This document shows positions 12,101 through 24,100 of a DNA stretch of 64,000 bases, in pieces. The DNA comes from Liolophura sinensis (taxonomy: Eukaryota > Mollusca > Polyplacophora > Chitonida > Chitonidae). The position numbers were made by a program, and so were the translations under genes. The notes below the pieces were generated by a model, which saw only the letters and a program-made list of their open reading frames with translations, had not been told where the DNA came from and did not search any database. The stretch covers positions 4,203,703 to 4,267,702 of the forward strand of contig NC_088301.1 in assembly GCF_032854445.1 (NCBI RefSeq). Direction: 5' to 3'. The first letter of the stretch is position 1; the number at the start of each line of letters is the position of its first letter.

Positions 12101-15100
12101 CAACTGAATGTTACATGTGTTTTACAGATCAATCGTTCTCCAAGTTTTGGTACTGATGAGAAGATAGATTTTGATATCAAATCTGGTGTAATCGAAGATG
12201 CTCTCAGACTGTTGAATATCAAGTAAGTGCTGTAATACGTGGTTTGAAATTTTGAAATCTACATTTTTATACATCAGTCATGATGATGAAGTCATTTGAA
12301 TGGGGTTTTTTTTTGTTTCTTTCACAAGTACATGTATATCCTTGAAGTTGAGATGAAATGTGACAGAAGAGTTATCTTGTTTTTACCGTCTGTTCAAGAA
12401 TTTGCAGCTTTTCCATCAGACTTTTCATAGTATGAATCAGTTTTCGATTTGCTTAACATTTCTTTTCTCATTCAAATGATTCTAAGAAATGTAAAGAAAT
12501 TCAAATTGTGGTAAAATGTATTTAAGTATAATTAGCTTTGTTTTCTTCCTTAGACCTACTGATAAGAAGCGAAATTTAGCTAGACAGAAAGCTGAGGCTC
12601 AGAAGAGGCTATTGCGACCCTCAAAAAGATCCGAGATGAGTGGCGACTTGTCTGAGGCTGAGAAAAAAAGGCTGAGTTTAGAGAAGAGGAAAGAAGAATT
12701 GGTGAGTTTAATAGTGGCTACAGTAGAAGAAGCTTGATAGCTGAATCACCATTCCCTGAGTCTTGTGGGCCCAAAACACTTTTTCTGATATAGAAAGATC
12801 CATTTAGTAACATATTCATAAAATCTTAGTTTTTGTTATTTGTAGAAAGACCTTCTTAGCCGAATCAGGAAAAATGCCGCTCGTGAAGAGTTTGAGAACA
12901 AACACAGTGGTGGTTTCCGGCGAATCTTTCCAACAGCAGATCGTCACTGCCAGGAGATGTACACCAGGCTTATTATGACTTCGTTTCAAACTTTCCTGTC
13001 AAGTCGCGCAGCTTCCATGCAGCGGGAGATTGAGCTGGTCTACAACAACAAACTACGGGTGAGCATAGACAGGTGACAGAGAGGGAATAATAGTGATGGT
13101 ATCGTCACCTGTAGCTACGGGAGAGTGTAGACAGGTGACAGAGAGGGAATGATAGCGATGGTATCATCACTTGTATCTACAGGAGAGCGTAGACAGGCGA
13201 CAGAGAGGGAATAATAGTGATGGTATCATCACCTGTAGCTACGGGTGAGTATAGACAGGTGACAGAGAGGGAATGATGGTGATGGTATCGTCACCTGTAG
13301 CTATGGGTGAGTATAGACAGGTGACAGAGAGGGAATGATGGTGATGGTATCGTCACCTGTAGCTATGGGAGAGTGTAGACAGGTGACACTGAGGGAATAA
13401 TAGTGATGGTATCATCACCTGTAGCTACGGGTGAGTACAGACAACCGACGGAGAGGGAATGATAGTGATGGTATCATCACCTGTAGCTACGGGTGAGTAT
13501 AGACAGGCGACAGAGAGGGAATGATAGTGATGGTATCATCACCTGTAGCTACGGGTGAGTACAGACAACCGACAGAGAGGGAATGATAGTGATGGTATCA
13601 TCACCTGTAGCTACGGGAGAGTGTAGACAGGCGACAGAGAGGGAATAATGGTGATGGTATCGTCACCTGTAGCTACGGGAGAGTGTAGACAGGCGACAGA
13701 GAGGGAATGATAGTGATGGTATCATCACCTGTAGCTATGGGTGAGTACAGACAACCGACAGAGAGGGAATGATAGTGATGGTATCGTCACCTGTAGCTAT
13801 GGGAGAGTGTAGACAGGTGACAGAGAGGGAATGATAGTGATGGTATCATCACCTGTAGCTACGGGTGAGTATAGACAGGCGACAGAGAGGGAAAGATGGT
13901 GATGGTATCGTCACCTGTAGCTATGGGAGAGTGTAGACAGGTGACAGAGAGGGAATGATAGTGATAGTATCATCACCTGTAGCTATGGGTGAGCGTAGAC
14001 AGGCGACAGAGAGGGAATAATAGTGATGGTATCGTCACCTGTAGCTACGGGAGAGTGTAGACAGGTGATAGAGAGGGAATGATAGCGATGGTATCATCAC
14101 CTGTAGCTACGGGTGAGTATAGACAGGTGACAGAGAGGGAATAATAGTGATGGTATCGTCACCTGTAGCTACGGAAGAGTGTAGACAGGTGACGGAGAGG
14201 GAATAATGGTGATGGTATCGTCACCTGTAGCTACGGGTGAGTGTAGACAGGTGACACTGAGGGAATGATAGCGATGGTATCATCACCTGTAGCTATGGGT
14301 GAGCGTAGACAGGCGACAGAGAGGGAATAATGGTGATGGTATCGTCACCTGTAGCTACGGGAGAGTGTAGACAGGCGACAGAGAGGAAATAATAGTGATG
14401 GTATCGTCACTTGTAGCTACGGGAGAGTGTAGACAGGTGACAGAGAGGGAATAATGGTGATGGTATCGTCACCTGTAGCTACGGGAGAGTGTAGACAGGT
14501 GACAGAGAGGGAATGATAGCGATGGTATCATCACCTGTAGCTACGGGTGAGTATAGACAGGTGACAGAGAGGGAATAATAGTGATGGTATCGTCACCTGT
14601 AGCTACGGAAGAGTGTAGACAGGTGACGGAGAGGGAATAATGGTGATGGTATCGTCACCTGTAGCTACGGGTGAGTGTAGACAGGTGACACTGAGGGAAT
14701 GATAGCGATGGTATCATCACCTGTAGCTATGGGTGAGCGTAGACAGGCGACAGAGAGGGAATAATGGTGATGGTATCGTCACCTGTAGCTACGGGAGAGT
14801 GTAGACAGGCGACAGAGAGGAAATAATAGTGATGGTATCGTCACTTGTAGCTACGGGAGAGTGTAGACAGGTGACAGAGAGGGAATAATGGTGATGGTAT
14901 CGTCACCTGTAGCTACGGGAGAGTGTAGACAGGTGACAGAGAGGGAATGATAGCGATGGTATCATCACCTGTAGCTATGGGTGAGTATAGACAGGTGACA
15001 GAGAGGGAATGATAGCGATGGTATCATCACCTGTAGCTATGGGTGAGCGTAGACAGGCGACAGAGAGGGAATAATGGTGATGGTATCGTCACCTGTAGCT

Positions 15101-18100
15101 ACGGGAGAGTGTAGACAGGCGACAGAGAGGAAATAATAGTGATGGTATCGTCACTTGTAGCTACGGGAGAGTGTAGACAGGTGACAGAGAGGGAATAATG
15201 GTGATGGTATCGTCACCTGTAGCTACGGGAGAGTGTAGACAGGTGACAGAGAGGGAATGATAGCGATGGTATCGTCACCTGTAGCTATGGGAGAGTGTAG
15301 ACAGGTGACAGAGAAGGAATGATAGTGATAGTATCATCACCTGTAGCTATGGGTGAGCGTAGACAGGCGACAGAGAGGGAATAATAGTGATGGTATCGTC
15401 ACCTGTAGCTACGGGAGAGTGTAGACAGGTGATAGAGAGGGAATGATAGCGATGGTATCATCACCTGTAGCTACGGGAGAGTGTAGACAGGTGACAGAGA
15501 GGGAATGATAGTGATGGTATCATCACCTGTAGCTATGGGTGAGTATAGACAGGTGACAGAGAGGGAATGATAGTGATGGTATCATCACCTGTAGCTGCGG
15601 GAGAGTGTAGACAGGTGATAGAGAGGGAATGATAGTGATGGTATCATCACCTGTAGCTGCGGGTGAGTATAGATAGGTGACGGAGAGAGAATGATAATGA
15701 TGGTATCATCACCTGTAGCTACGGTGAGTACAGACAGGCGACAGAGAGGGAATGATGGTGATGGTATCGTCACCTGTAGCTACGGGAGAGTGTAGACAGG
15801 TGACAGAGAGGGAATGATAGTGATGGTATCATCACCTGTAGCTACGGGTGAGCACAGACAGGCAACAGAGGGGGAATGATAGTGGTGGTATATCATCACC
15901 TGTAGCTACGGGAGAGTGTAGACAGGCGACAGAGAGGGAATGACAGTGATGGTATCATCACCTGTAGCTACGGGTGAGTATAGACAGGCGACAGAGAGGG
16001 AAAGATGGTGATGGTATCGTCACCTGTAGCTATGGGAGAGTGTAGACAGGTGACAGAGAGGGAATGATAGTGATAGTATCATCACCTGTAGCTATGGGTG
16101 AGCGTAGACAGGCGACAGAGAGGGAATAATAGTGATGGTATCGTCACCTGTAGCTACGGGAGAGTGTAGACAGGTGATAGAGAGGGAATGATAGCGATGG
16201 TATCATCACCTGTAGCTACGGGTGAGTATAGACAGGTGACAGAGAGGGAATAATAGTGATGGTATCGTCACCTGTAGCTACGGAAGAGTGTAGACAGGTG
16301 ACGGAGAGGGAATAATGGTGATGGTATCGTCACCTGTAGCTACGGGTGAGTGTAGACAGGTGACACTGAGGGAATGATAGCGATGGTATCATCACCTGTA
16401 GCTATGGGTGAGCGTAGACAGGCGACAGAGAGGGAATAATGGTGATGGTATCGTCACCTGTAGCTACGGGAGAGTGTAGACAGGCGACAGAGAGGAAATA
16501 ATAGTGATGGTATCGTCACTTGTAGCTACGGGAGAGTGTAGACAGGTGACAGAGAGGGAATAATGGTGATGGTATCGTCACCTGTAGCTACGGGAGAGTG
16601 TAGACAGGTGACAGAGAGGGAATGATAGCGATGGTATCATCACCTGTAGCTACGGGTGAGTATAGACAGGTGACAGAGAGGGAATAATAGTGATGGTATC
16701 GTCACCTGTAGCTACGGAAGAGTGTAGACAGGTGACGGAGAGGGAATAATGGTGATGGTATCGTCACCTGTAGCTACGGGTGAGTGTAGACAGGTGACAC
16801 TGAGGGAATGATAGCGATGGTATCATCACCTGTAGCTATGGGTGAGCGTAGACAGGCGACAGAGAGGGAATAATGGTGATGGTATCGTCACCTGTAGCTA
16901 CGGGAGAGTGTAGACAGGCGACAGAGAGGAAATAATAGTGATGGTATCGTCACTTGTAGCTACGGGAGAGTGTAGACAGGTGACAGAGAGGGAATAATGG
17001 TGATGGTATCGTCACCTGTAGCTACGGGAGAGTGTAGACAGGTGACAGAGAGGGAATGATAGCGATGGTATCATCACCTGTAGCTATGGGTGAGTATAGA
17101 CAGGTGACAGAGAGGGAATGATAGCGATGGTATCATCACCTGTAGCTATGGGTGAGCGTAGACAGGCGACAGAGAGGGAATAATGGTGATGGTATCGTCA
17201 CCTGTAGCTACGGGAGAGTGTAGACAGGCGACAGAGAGGAAATAATAGTGATGGTATCGTCACTTGTAGCTACGGGAGAGTGTAGACAGGTGACAGAGAG
17301 GGAATAATGGTGATGGTATCGTCACCTGTAGCTACGGGAGAGTGTAGACAGGTGACAGAGAGGGAATGATAGCGATGGTATCGTCACCTGTAGCTATGGG
17401 AGAGTGTAGACAGGTGACAGAGAGGGAATGATAGTGATAGTATCATCACCTGTAGCTATGGGTGAGCGTAGACAGGCGACAGAGAGGGAATAATAGTGAT
17501 GGTATCGTCACCTGTAGCTACGGGAGAGTGTAGACAGGTGATAGAGAGGGAATGATAGCGATGGTATCATCACCTGTAGCTACGGGAGAGTGTAGACAGG
17601 TGACAGAGAGGGAATGATAGTGATGGTATCATCACCTGTAGCTATGGGTGAGTATAGACAGGTGACAGAGAGGGAATGATAGTGATGGTATCATCACCTG
17701 TAGCTGCGGGTGAGTATAGATAGGTGACGGAGAGAGAATGATAATGATGGTATCATCACCTGTAGCTACGGTGAGTACAGACAGGCGACAGAGAGGGAAT
17801 GATGGTGATGGTATCGTCACCTGTAGCTACGGGAGAGTGTAGACAGGTGACAGAGAGGGAATGATAGTGATGGTATCATCACCTGTAGCTACGGGTGAGC
17901 ACAGACAGGCAACAGAGGGGGAATGATAGTGGTGGTATATCATCACCTGTAGCTACGGGAGAGTGTAGACAGGCGACAGAGAGGGAATGACAGTGATTGT
18001 ATCATCACCTGTAGCTACGGGTGAGTATAGACAGGTGACAGAGGGGGAATGATAGTGATGGTATCATCACCTGTAGCTACGGGTGAGTATAGACAGGTGA

Positions 18101-21100
18101 CAGAGAGGGAATGATAGTGAGTGAGTAAGTGAGTGCTTGGGGTTTAACGTCGTACTCAACAATTTTTCAGTCATATGACGACGAAGGAATCTTTAGGGTG
18201 CGTGTACGTGTAATGTGCCTCCTTGTAGCAGGACGGATTTCCACCGCTCTTTTATTTAGTGCTGCTTCACTGAGACGACTTACCGAAGGCAAGTAAGCCA
18301 CCCTGCTCGAGCCATTATACTGATACGGGTCAACCAGTCGTTGCACTATCCCCTTCATGCTGAACGCCAAGCGAGGAAGTTACAATTTCCTCTTTTAAAG
18401 TCTTAGGTGTTACTCGATCAAGGATTGATCCGGGATCTACCGGTCCCGAAGCGGACGCTCTACCGACTGTGCTATCCGGGCCAGTCTGGAATGATAGTGA
18501 TGGTAGCTACTGGTGAGTACAGACAGCCGACGGAGAGGGAATGATAGTGATGGTATCATCACCAGTAGCTACGGGTGAGTATAGACAGGTGACAGAGAGG
18601 GAATGAGACTGATTGTATCATCACCTGTAGCTACGGGTGAGTACAGACAACCGACGGAGAGGGAATGATATTGATGGTATCATCACCTGTAGCTACGAGT
18701 GAGTATAGACAGGTGACAGAGAGGGAATGAGACTGATTGTATCATCACCTGTAGCTACGGGTGAGTACAGACAACCGACAGAGAGGGAATGACAGTGATG
18801 GTATCATCACCTGTAGCTACGGGTGAGTATAGACAGGTGACAGAGAGGGAATGATGGTGATGGTATCGTCACCTGTAGCTATGGGAGAGTGTAGACAGGT
18901 GACAGAGAGGGAATGATAGTGATGGTATCATCACCTGTAGCTATGGGTGAGTATAGACAGGTGACAGAGAGGGAATGATGGTGATGGTATCGTCACCTGT
19001 AGCTATGGGAGAGTGTAGACAGGTGACAGAGAGGGAATGATAGTGATGGTATCATCACCTGTAGCTGCGGGTGAGTATAGACAGGTGACAGAGAGGGAAT
19101 GATAGTGATGGTATCGTCACCTGTAGCTACGGATGAGTACAGACAGGCGACAGAGAGGGAATGATGGTGATGGTATCGTCACCTGTAGCTACGGGAGAGT
19201 GTAGACAGGCGACAGAGAGGGAATGATAGTGATGGTATCACCACCTGTAGTTACGGGAGAGTGTAGACAGGCGACAGAGAGGAAATAATAGTGATGGTAT
19301 CGTCACTTGTAGCTACGGGAGAGTGTAGACAGGTGACAGAGAGGGAATAATGGTGATGGTATCGTCACCTGTAGCTACGGGAGAGTGTAGACAGGTGACA
19401 GAGAGGGAATGATAGCGATGGTATCATCACCTGTAGCTATGGGTGAGTATAGACAGGTGACAGAGAGGGAATGATAGCGATGGTATCATCACCTGTAGCT
19501 ATGGGTGAGCGTAGACAGGCGACAGAGAGGGAATAATGGTGATGGTATCATCACCTGTAGCTGCGGGAGAGTGTAGACAGGCGACAGAGAGGGAATGATA
19601 GTGATGGTATCACCACCTGTAGTTACGGGAGAGTGTATAGACAGGTGACAGAGAGGGAATAATATTGATAGTATCATCACCTGTAGCTACGGGTGGTATA
19701 TTAGTTATGGTTGATGCAGTTAGTAACGTGTGGTTAAGTTGGTCAAGGATGGCTGAAGTGCGGGGTGGTATGGTAAATGTAAGTATTGGATGGTACAGTT
19801 TGTAATGAATGGTAAAAGTTACAAGGGATGGTACAATATTTTGAGAACAGTATTGCCCAGGATAGTGGAATTTGTAATCATTGGTACAGGAAGTTATATA
19901 TTTAGAGGATGATATGGTAAGTATAAATGTATACATCAACTTGGTGATGGTACAAGAAGTTAGGCCCTGGCATGGATGATTCTGGTATGGGTGAGATGAG
20001 ACACAGATTGTTTGATATGGTTAGTAATAGATGGTTCAGAAGTACATATTGGTATGATTGATAGCGTACAGTTTTTGGCTGAGGTACTGTGTATCGTCTG
20101 CGTGCAGTGTTTCCAGTTGTTAAATGTTTTGGTATGTAATTATTCTGACAGGAGCAGCAGGTCCTAGACATGTTGGCAGAATGCCAGACGGACGATGAGA
20201 AATGCTCCCAGTCTTATCAAAGCAGAGACCCGAAGGTAAGTTCATTTAATTATTTATTTATTATATTATTTATGTTTAATACCATACTGAAGGCTATTTG
20301 ACTTATACGATTACAGTTCAAGAACCTTGATAATGGATGCATGTATACACATGTAAGACTGCAGATGAATGTGTGCTGGAAAGAAAGGTGTTTAGGGATA
20401 CAGTAACGGTCAGGGTGTTACTCGGCAGCATATTCATTAAAGCCATTTCTCACTTGAAATACATTCTGTAAACCTTATTTTTGCATGGGCTCTAGATATT
20501 AAAATTTTGGCTATTTAAAATGTGTTAATATTTCAACTTCCAGTACCAAAAACAGTATGTAAAGCATTGTGACAAGATTTTAACTTTGAGCAATTTCTCT
20601 GAATAACCTTAATTATTAATAAAACAAAAAGAGACTAAATCTCAGAAAATTTCAGTGCTATATTTTCTGCTGTGCACTAATCAAACATTTCATGGGAAAG
20701 GTTGATGCGCCACAGAGCCCTTTTTCCGAAGACCTGTTAGTAATCACACAGCCTGACTTGTATTGCAGCCTTTGTCCAGCATGCCCTCCATTGCGCCACA
20801 GCCTGAATATAATGAGGATGACGATGATGATTTTGATGAAGATGATGATGATGATGATGTGGCTCCACAGAAGCCTCGCAGGGGGCAGGCACATAAATAT
20901 GGCCTTTATCCTGGGTCAGCCCTCTCTGCCTCCAGACAGACACAGCAAAAGGCCACTGCCACTCGCTCCCGTCCTAACTCTGCCCAGCGGCCGTTGTCAG
21001 GGCGACCAGAGTCAAGGCCACTCAGTCAGGCATCACGATCAAGGTCTGTGGGCAGAGTATCAAAACCAGCACCTGTTATTCCCAATATGGTTTGTATTGC

Positions 21101-24100
21101 ACTTTCTACTTCTTAAATTTTGTTTTAACTTTATACCATATATCAAATTTGAACTGTTATTGTCAGATGTTTATTTTTAAATATGGTAATTATTCATTGT
21201 AGTGTTCACTAAAAAAAAAAAAAAATCAGTATTCTGAAGTGTACATTTTTGCGTACATGATCAAGAATACAACTCATCCCGACTTCTGCAAACAGAAGCC
21301 CATGCAATTGTAAACCTTTGGACAGCCTTATTTAGTGTGATTTTTTGTCTTCGTGCCAGCCAGATACATGTATTCTATGGAGTGTTGTTTTCAGAAGTAG
21401 CCAGATACACATACTATATAGAGTGTTCTTTTCGGCATCCATCCAGATATACATACTATATAGAGTGTTGTTTTCTGAAGCCAGCCAAATACACATACTA
21501 ATTACTATGCAGAGTGTTGTTTTCTGTAGCCAGCCAGATACATACATGGAGTATTGTTTTCTGTAGCCAGCTACATACACATACTATATAGAGTGTTGTT
21601 TCTGTAGCCAGCCATATAGATGTACTCTATGGAGTGTTGTTTTCTGTAGCCAGCCAGATACACATACTACATGGAGTGTTGTTTCCTGTAGCCAACCAGA
21701 TACACATACTGTATGGAGTGCTGTTTCCTGTAACCAGCCAGATACACATACTATATGGAGTGTTGTTTCCTGTAGCCAACCAGATACACATACTGTATGG
21801 AGTGCTGTTTCCTGTAACCAGTCAGATACACATACTATATAGAGTGTTGTTTTCTGTAACCAGGCAGATACACATACTCTATAGAGTGTTGTTTTCTGTA
21901 ACCAGCCAGATACACATATTAAACAGAGTGCTTTTTGTTGTAGCCAGCCAGATACATGTATTCTGTGGAGTGTTGTTTCTGTAGCCAGCCACATACACAT
22001 ACCATATAGGACTGTTGTTTTCTGTAGCCAGCCAGATACACGTACTGTATGGAGTGTTGTTTCTGTAGCCAGCCAGATACATATATTCTATGGAGTGTTG
22101 TTTTCTGTAGCCAGCCAGATACACATACTGTATGGAGTGTTGTTTTCTGTAGACAGCCAGATACACATACTCTGTAGAGTGTTGTTTTCTGTAGCCGGAC
22201 AGATACACATCCTAAACAGATTGTTGTTTTCTGTAGTCAGCGAGATACACATACTAAACAGAGTGTTATTTTCTGTAGCCATTCAGATACATTTGCTGTA
22301 TGGAGTGTTGTCTGTATGCAGGAGGACCCTCTGGCAGTGTTGAGAGAGGAAGAGCTCGCTGAGAAAACGCTTCTCGCTCTGAACGATATGCGCATCAAAT
22401 TCCCAGGGAAAAACGACAGTGAGGCAGAGTGGATACTGGATAAGGTAAACTGACCTCATGTATTTCTGCAGAGGAAGCCAGTATAAGCTGGACTTTAACT
22501 CACAGAGACCACATTGTGCCCATTGTGGTGAGAAGGTCTGTGCCCAAGTGGTTAGCTTGCTCAAGCGCAGCATGATGACTCACAAATGTATGGTGTCAAT
22601 GGATAGTTTGTTGATAACCGCAAGAGAATACTTCTTTAGATGCCCAAGTGAATATATTTATTTTAAACACTTTTGTCAACAATGAGTGTTAAGTGAATAG
22701 TTAGAGAGTGAATGGTGGAAATGGAGGAAGAGGGCTAGCACTGGTAATAGGAAGAATAGGGCTAGCACTGGTAATAGAAGGAATATGGTTAGCACAGGTA
22801 ATAGAAGGAATAGGGTCAGTGCTGGTAATAGAAGGAATAAGGCTAGCACTGGTAATAGGGAGAATAGGGTCAGTGCTGGTAATAGAAGTAATAGGGCTAG
22901 CACTGGTAATAGGAGGAATAGGGTTAGCACTGGTAATAGGAGGAATAGAGTCAGCGTTGGTAATAGAAGGAATAGGGCTAGCACAGGTAATAGAAGGAAT
23001 GGGGTCAGTGGGTAATTGGACGAATAGGGTCTTTGGGTATTAGCAGGGATAGGGTTAGCTGTGATAATAGAAGGAATAGGATCAGTGGGTAATTGGAGGA
23101 ATAGGGTCAGTGGGTAACAGAAGTAATAGGGCTAGCACTGGTAATAGGAGGAATAGGGTCAGTGGGTAACAGAAGGAATAGGGTTAGCACAGATAATAGG
23201 AGGAATAGGATCAGTGGGTAACAGGAGGAATAGGGTCAGTGGGTAACAGGAGGAATAGGGTCAGTGCTGGTAATAGGAGGAATAGGGTCAGTGGATAACA
23301 GGAGGAATAGGGTCAGTGGGTAACAGGAGGAATAGGGTCAGCAGGTAACAGGAGGAATAGAGGGTCAGTGCTGGTAATAGGAGTGAGTGAGTGAGTGCTT
23401 GGGGTTTAACGTCGTACTCAACAATTTTTCAGTCATATGACGACGAAGGAATCATTAGGGTGCATGTACGTGTAGTGTGCCTCCTTGGTGCAGGACGGAT
23501 TTCCACCGCTCTTTTATTTAGTGCTGCTTCACTGAGGCGCCTTACCGAAGGCAAGTAAGCCGCCCCGCCCGAGCCATTATACTGATACGGGTCAACCAGT
23601 TGTTGCACTATCCCCTTCATGCTGAACGCCAAGCGAGGAAGTTACAACTTCCTCTTTTAAAGTCTTAGGTGTGACTCGATCAAGGATTGATCCTGGATCT
23701 ACCAGTCCCGAAGCGGACGCTCTACCAACTGTGCTATCCGGGCCGGTTGCTGGTAATAGGAAGAATAGGGTCAGTGGGTAACAGGAGGAATAGGGTTTGT
23801 GGGTAACAGGAGGAATAGGGTCAGTGCTGGCAACAGGAGAAATTGGGTCAGTGGGTAACAGGAGGAATAGGGTTTATGGGTAATAGGAGGAATAGGGTCA
23901 GTAGCCAGTCAGATGTTGAATGGAGGAATCCAAATGGATGATTCTGCATAGACAGACTGTGTTATCATTAAGTGTACATGTATGTATCTGGTAATTTGAT
24001 TAAGTTTATAGAATGTTTGGTTGTGCATGTTTGGGGGCAGTGTATGGATAAATTGAACAGGATTCAGTTCGGAAAGTGACAGTTACCGTAATTCTTCATT

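Noticed and set aside
18167-18370. 67-codon minus-strand frame, also open at 23429-23632
   Set aside because: Both lie in the body of the same SINE family. The copies differ at many amino acid positions, with no sign of constraint; SINEs do not code for protein.
21584-22208. Repetitive Trp-Leu-containing frames on the minus strand
   Set aside because: Products of the ~42 bp array in TTLL7 intron 12.
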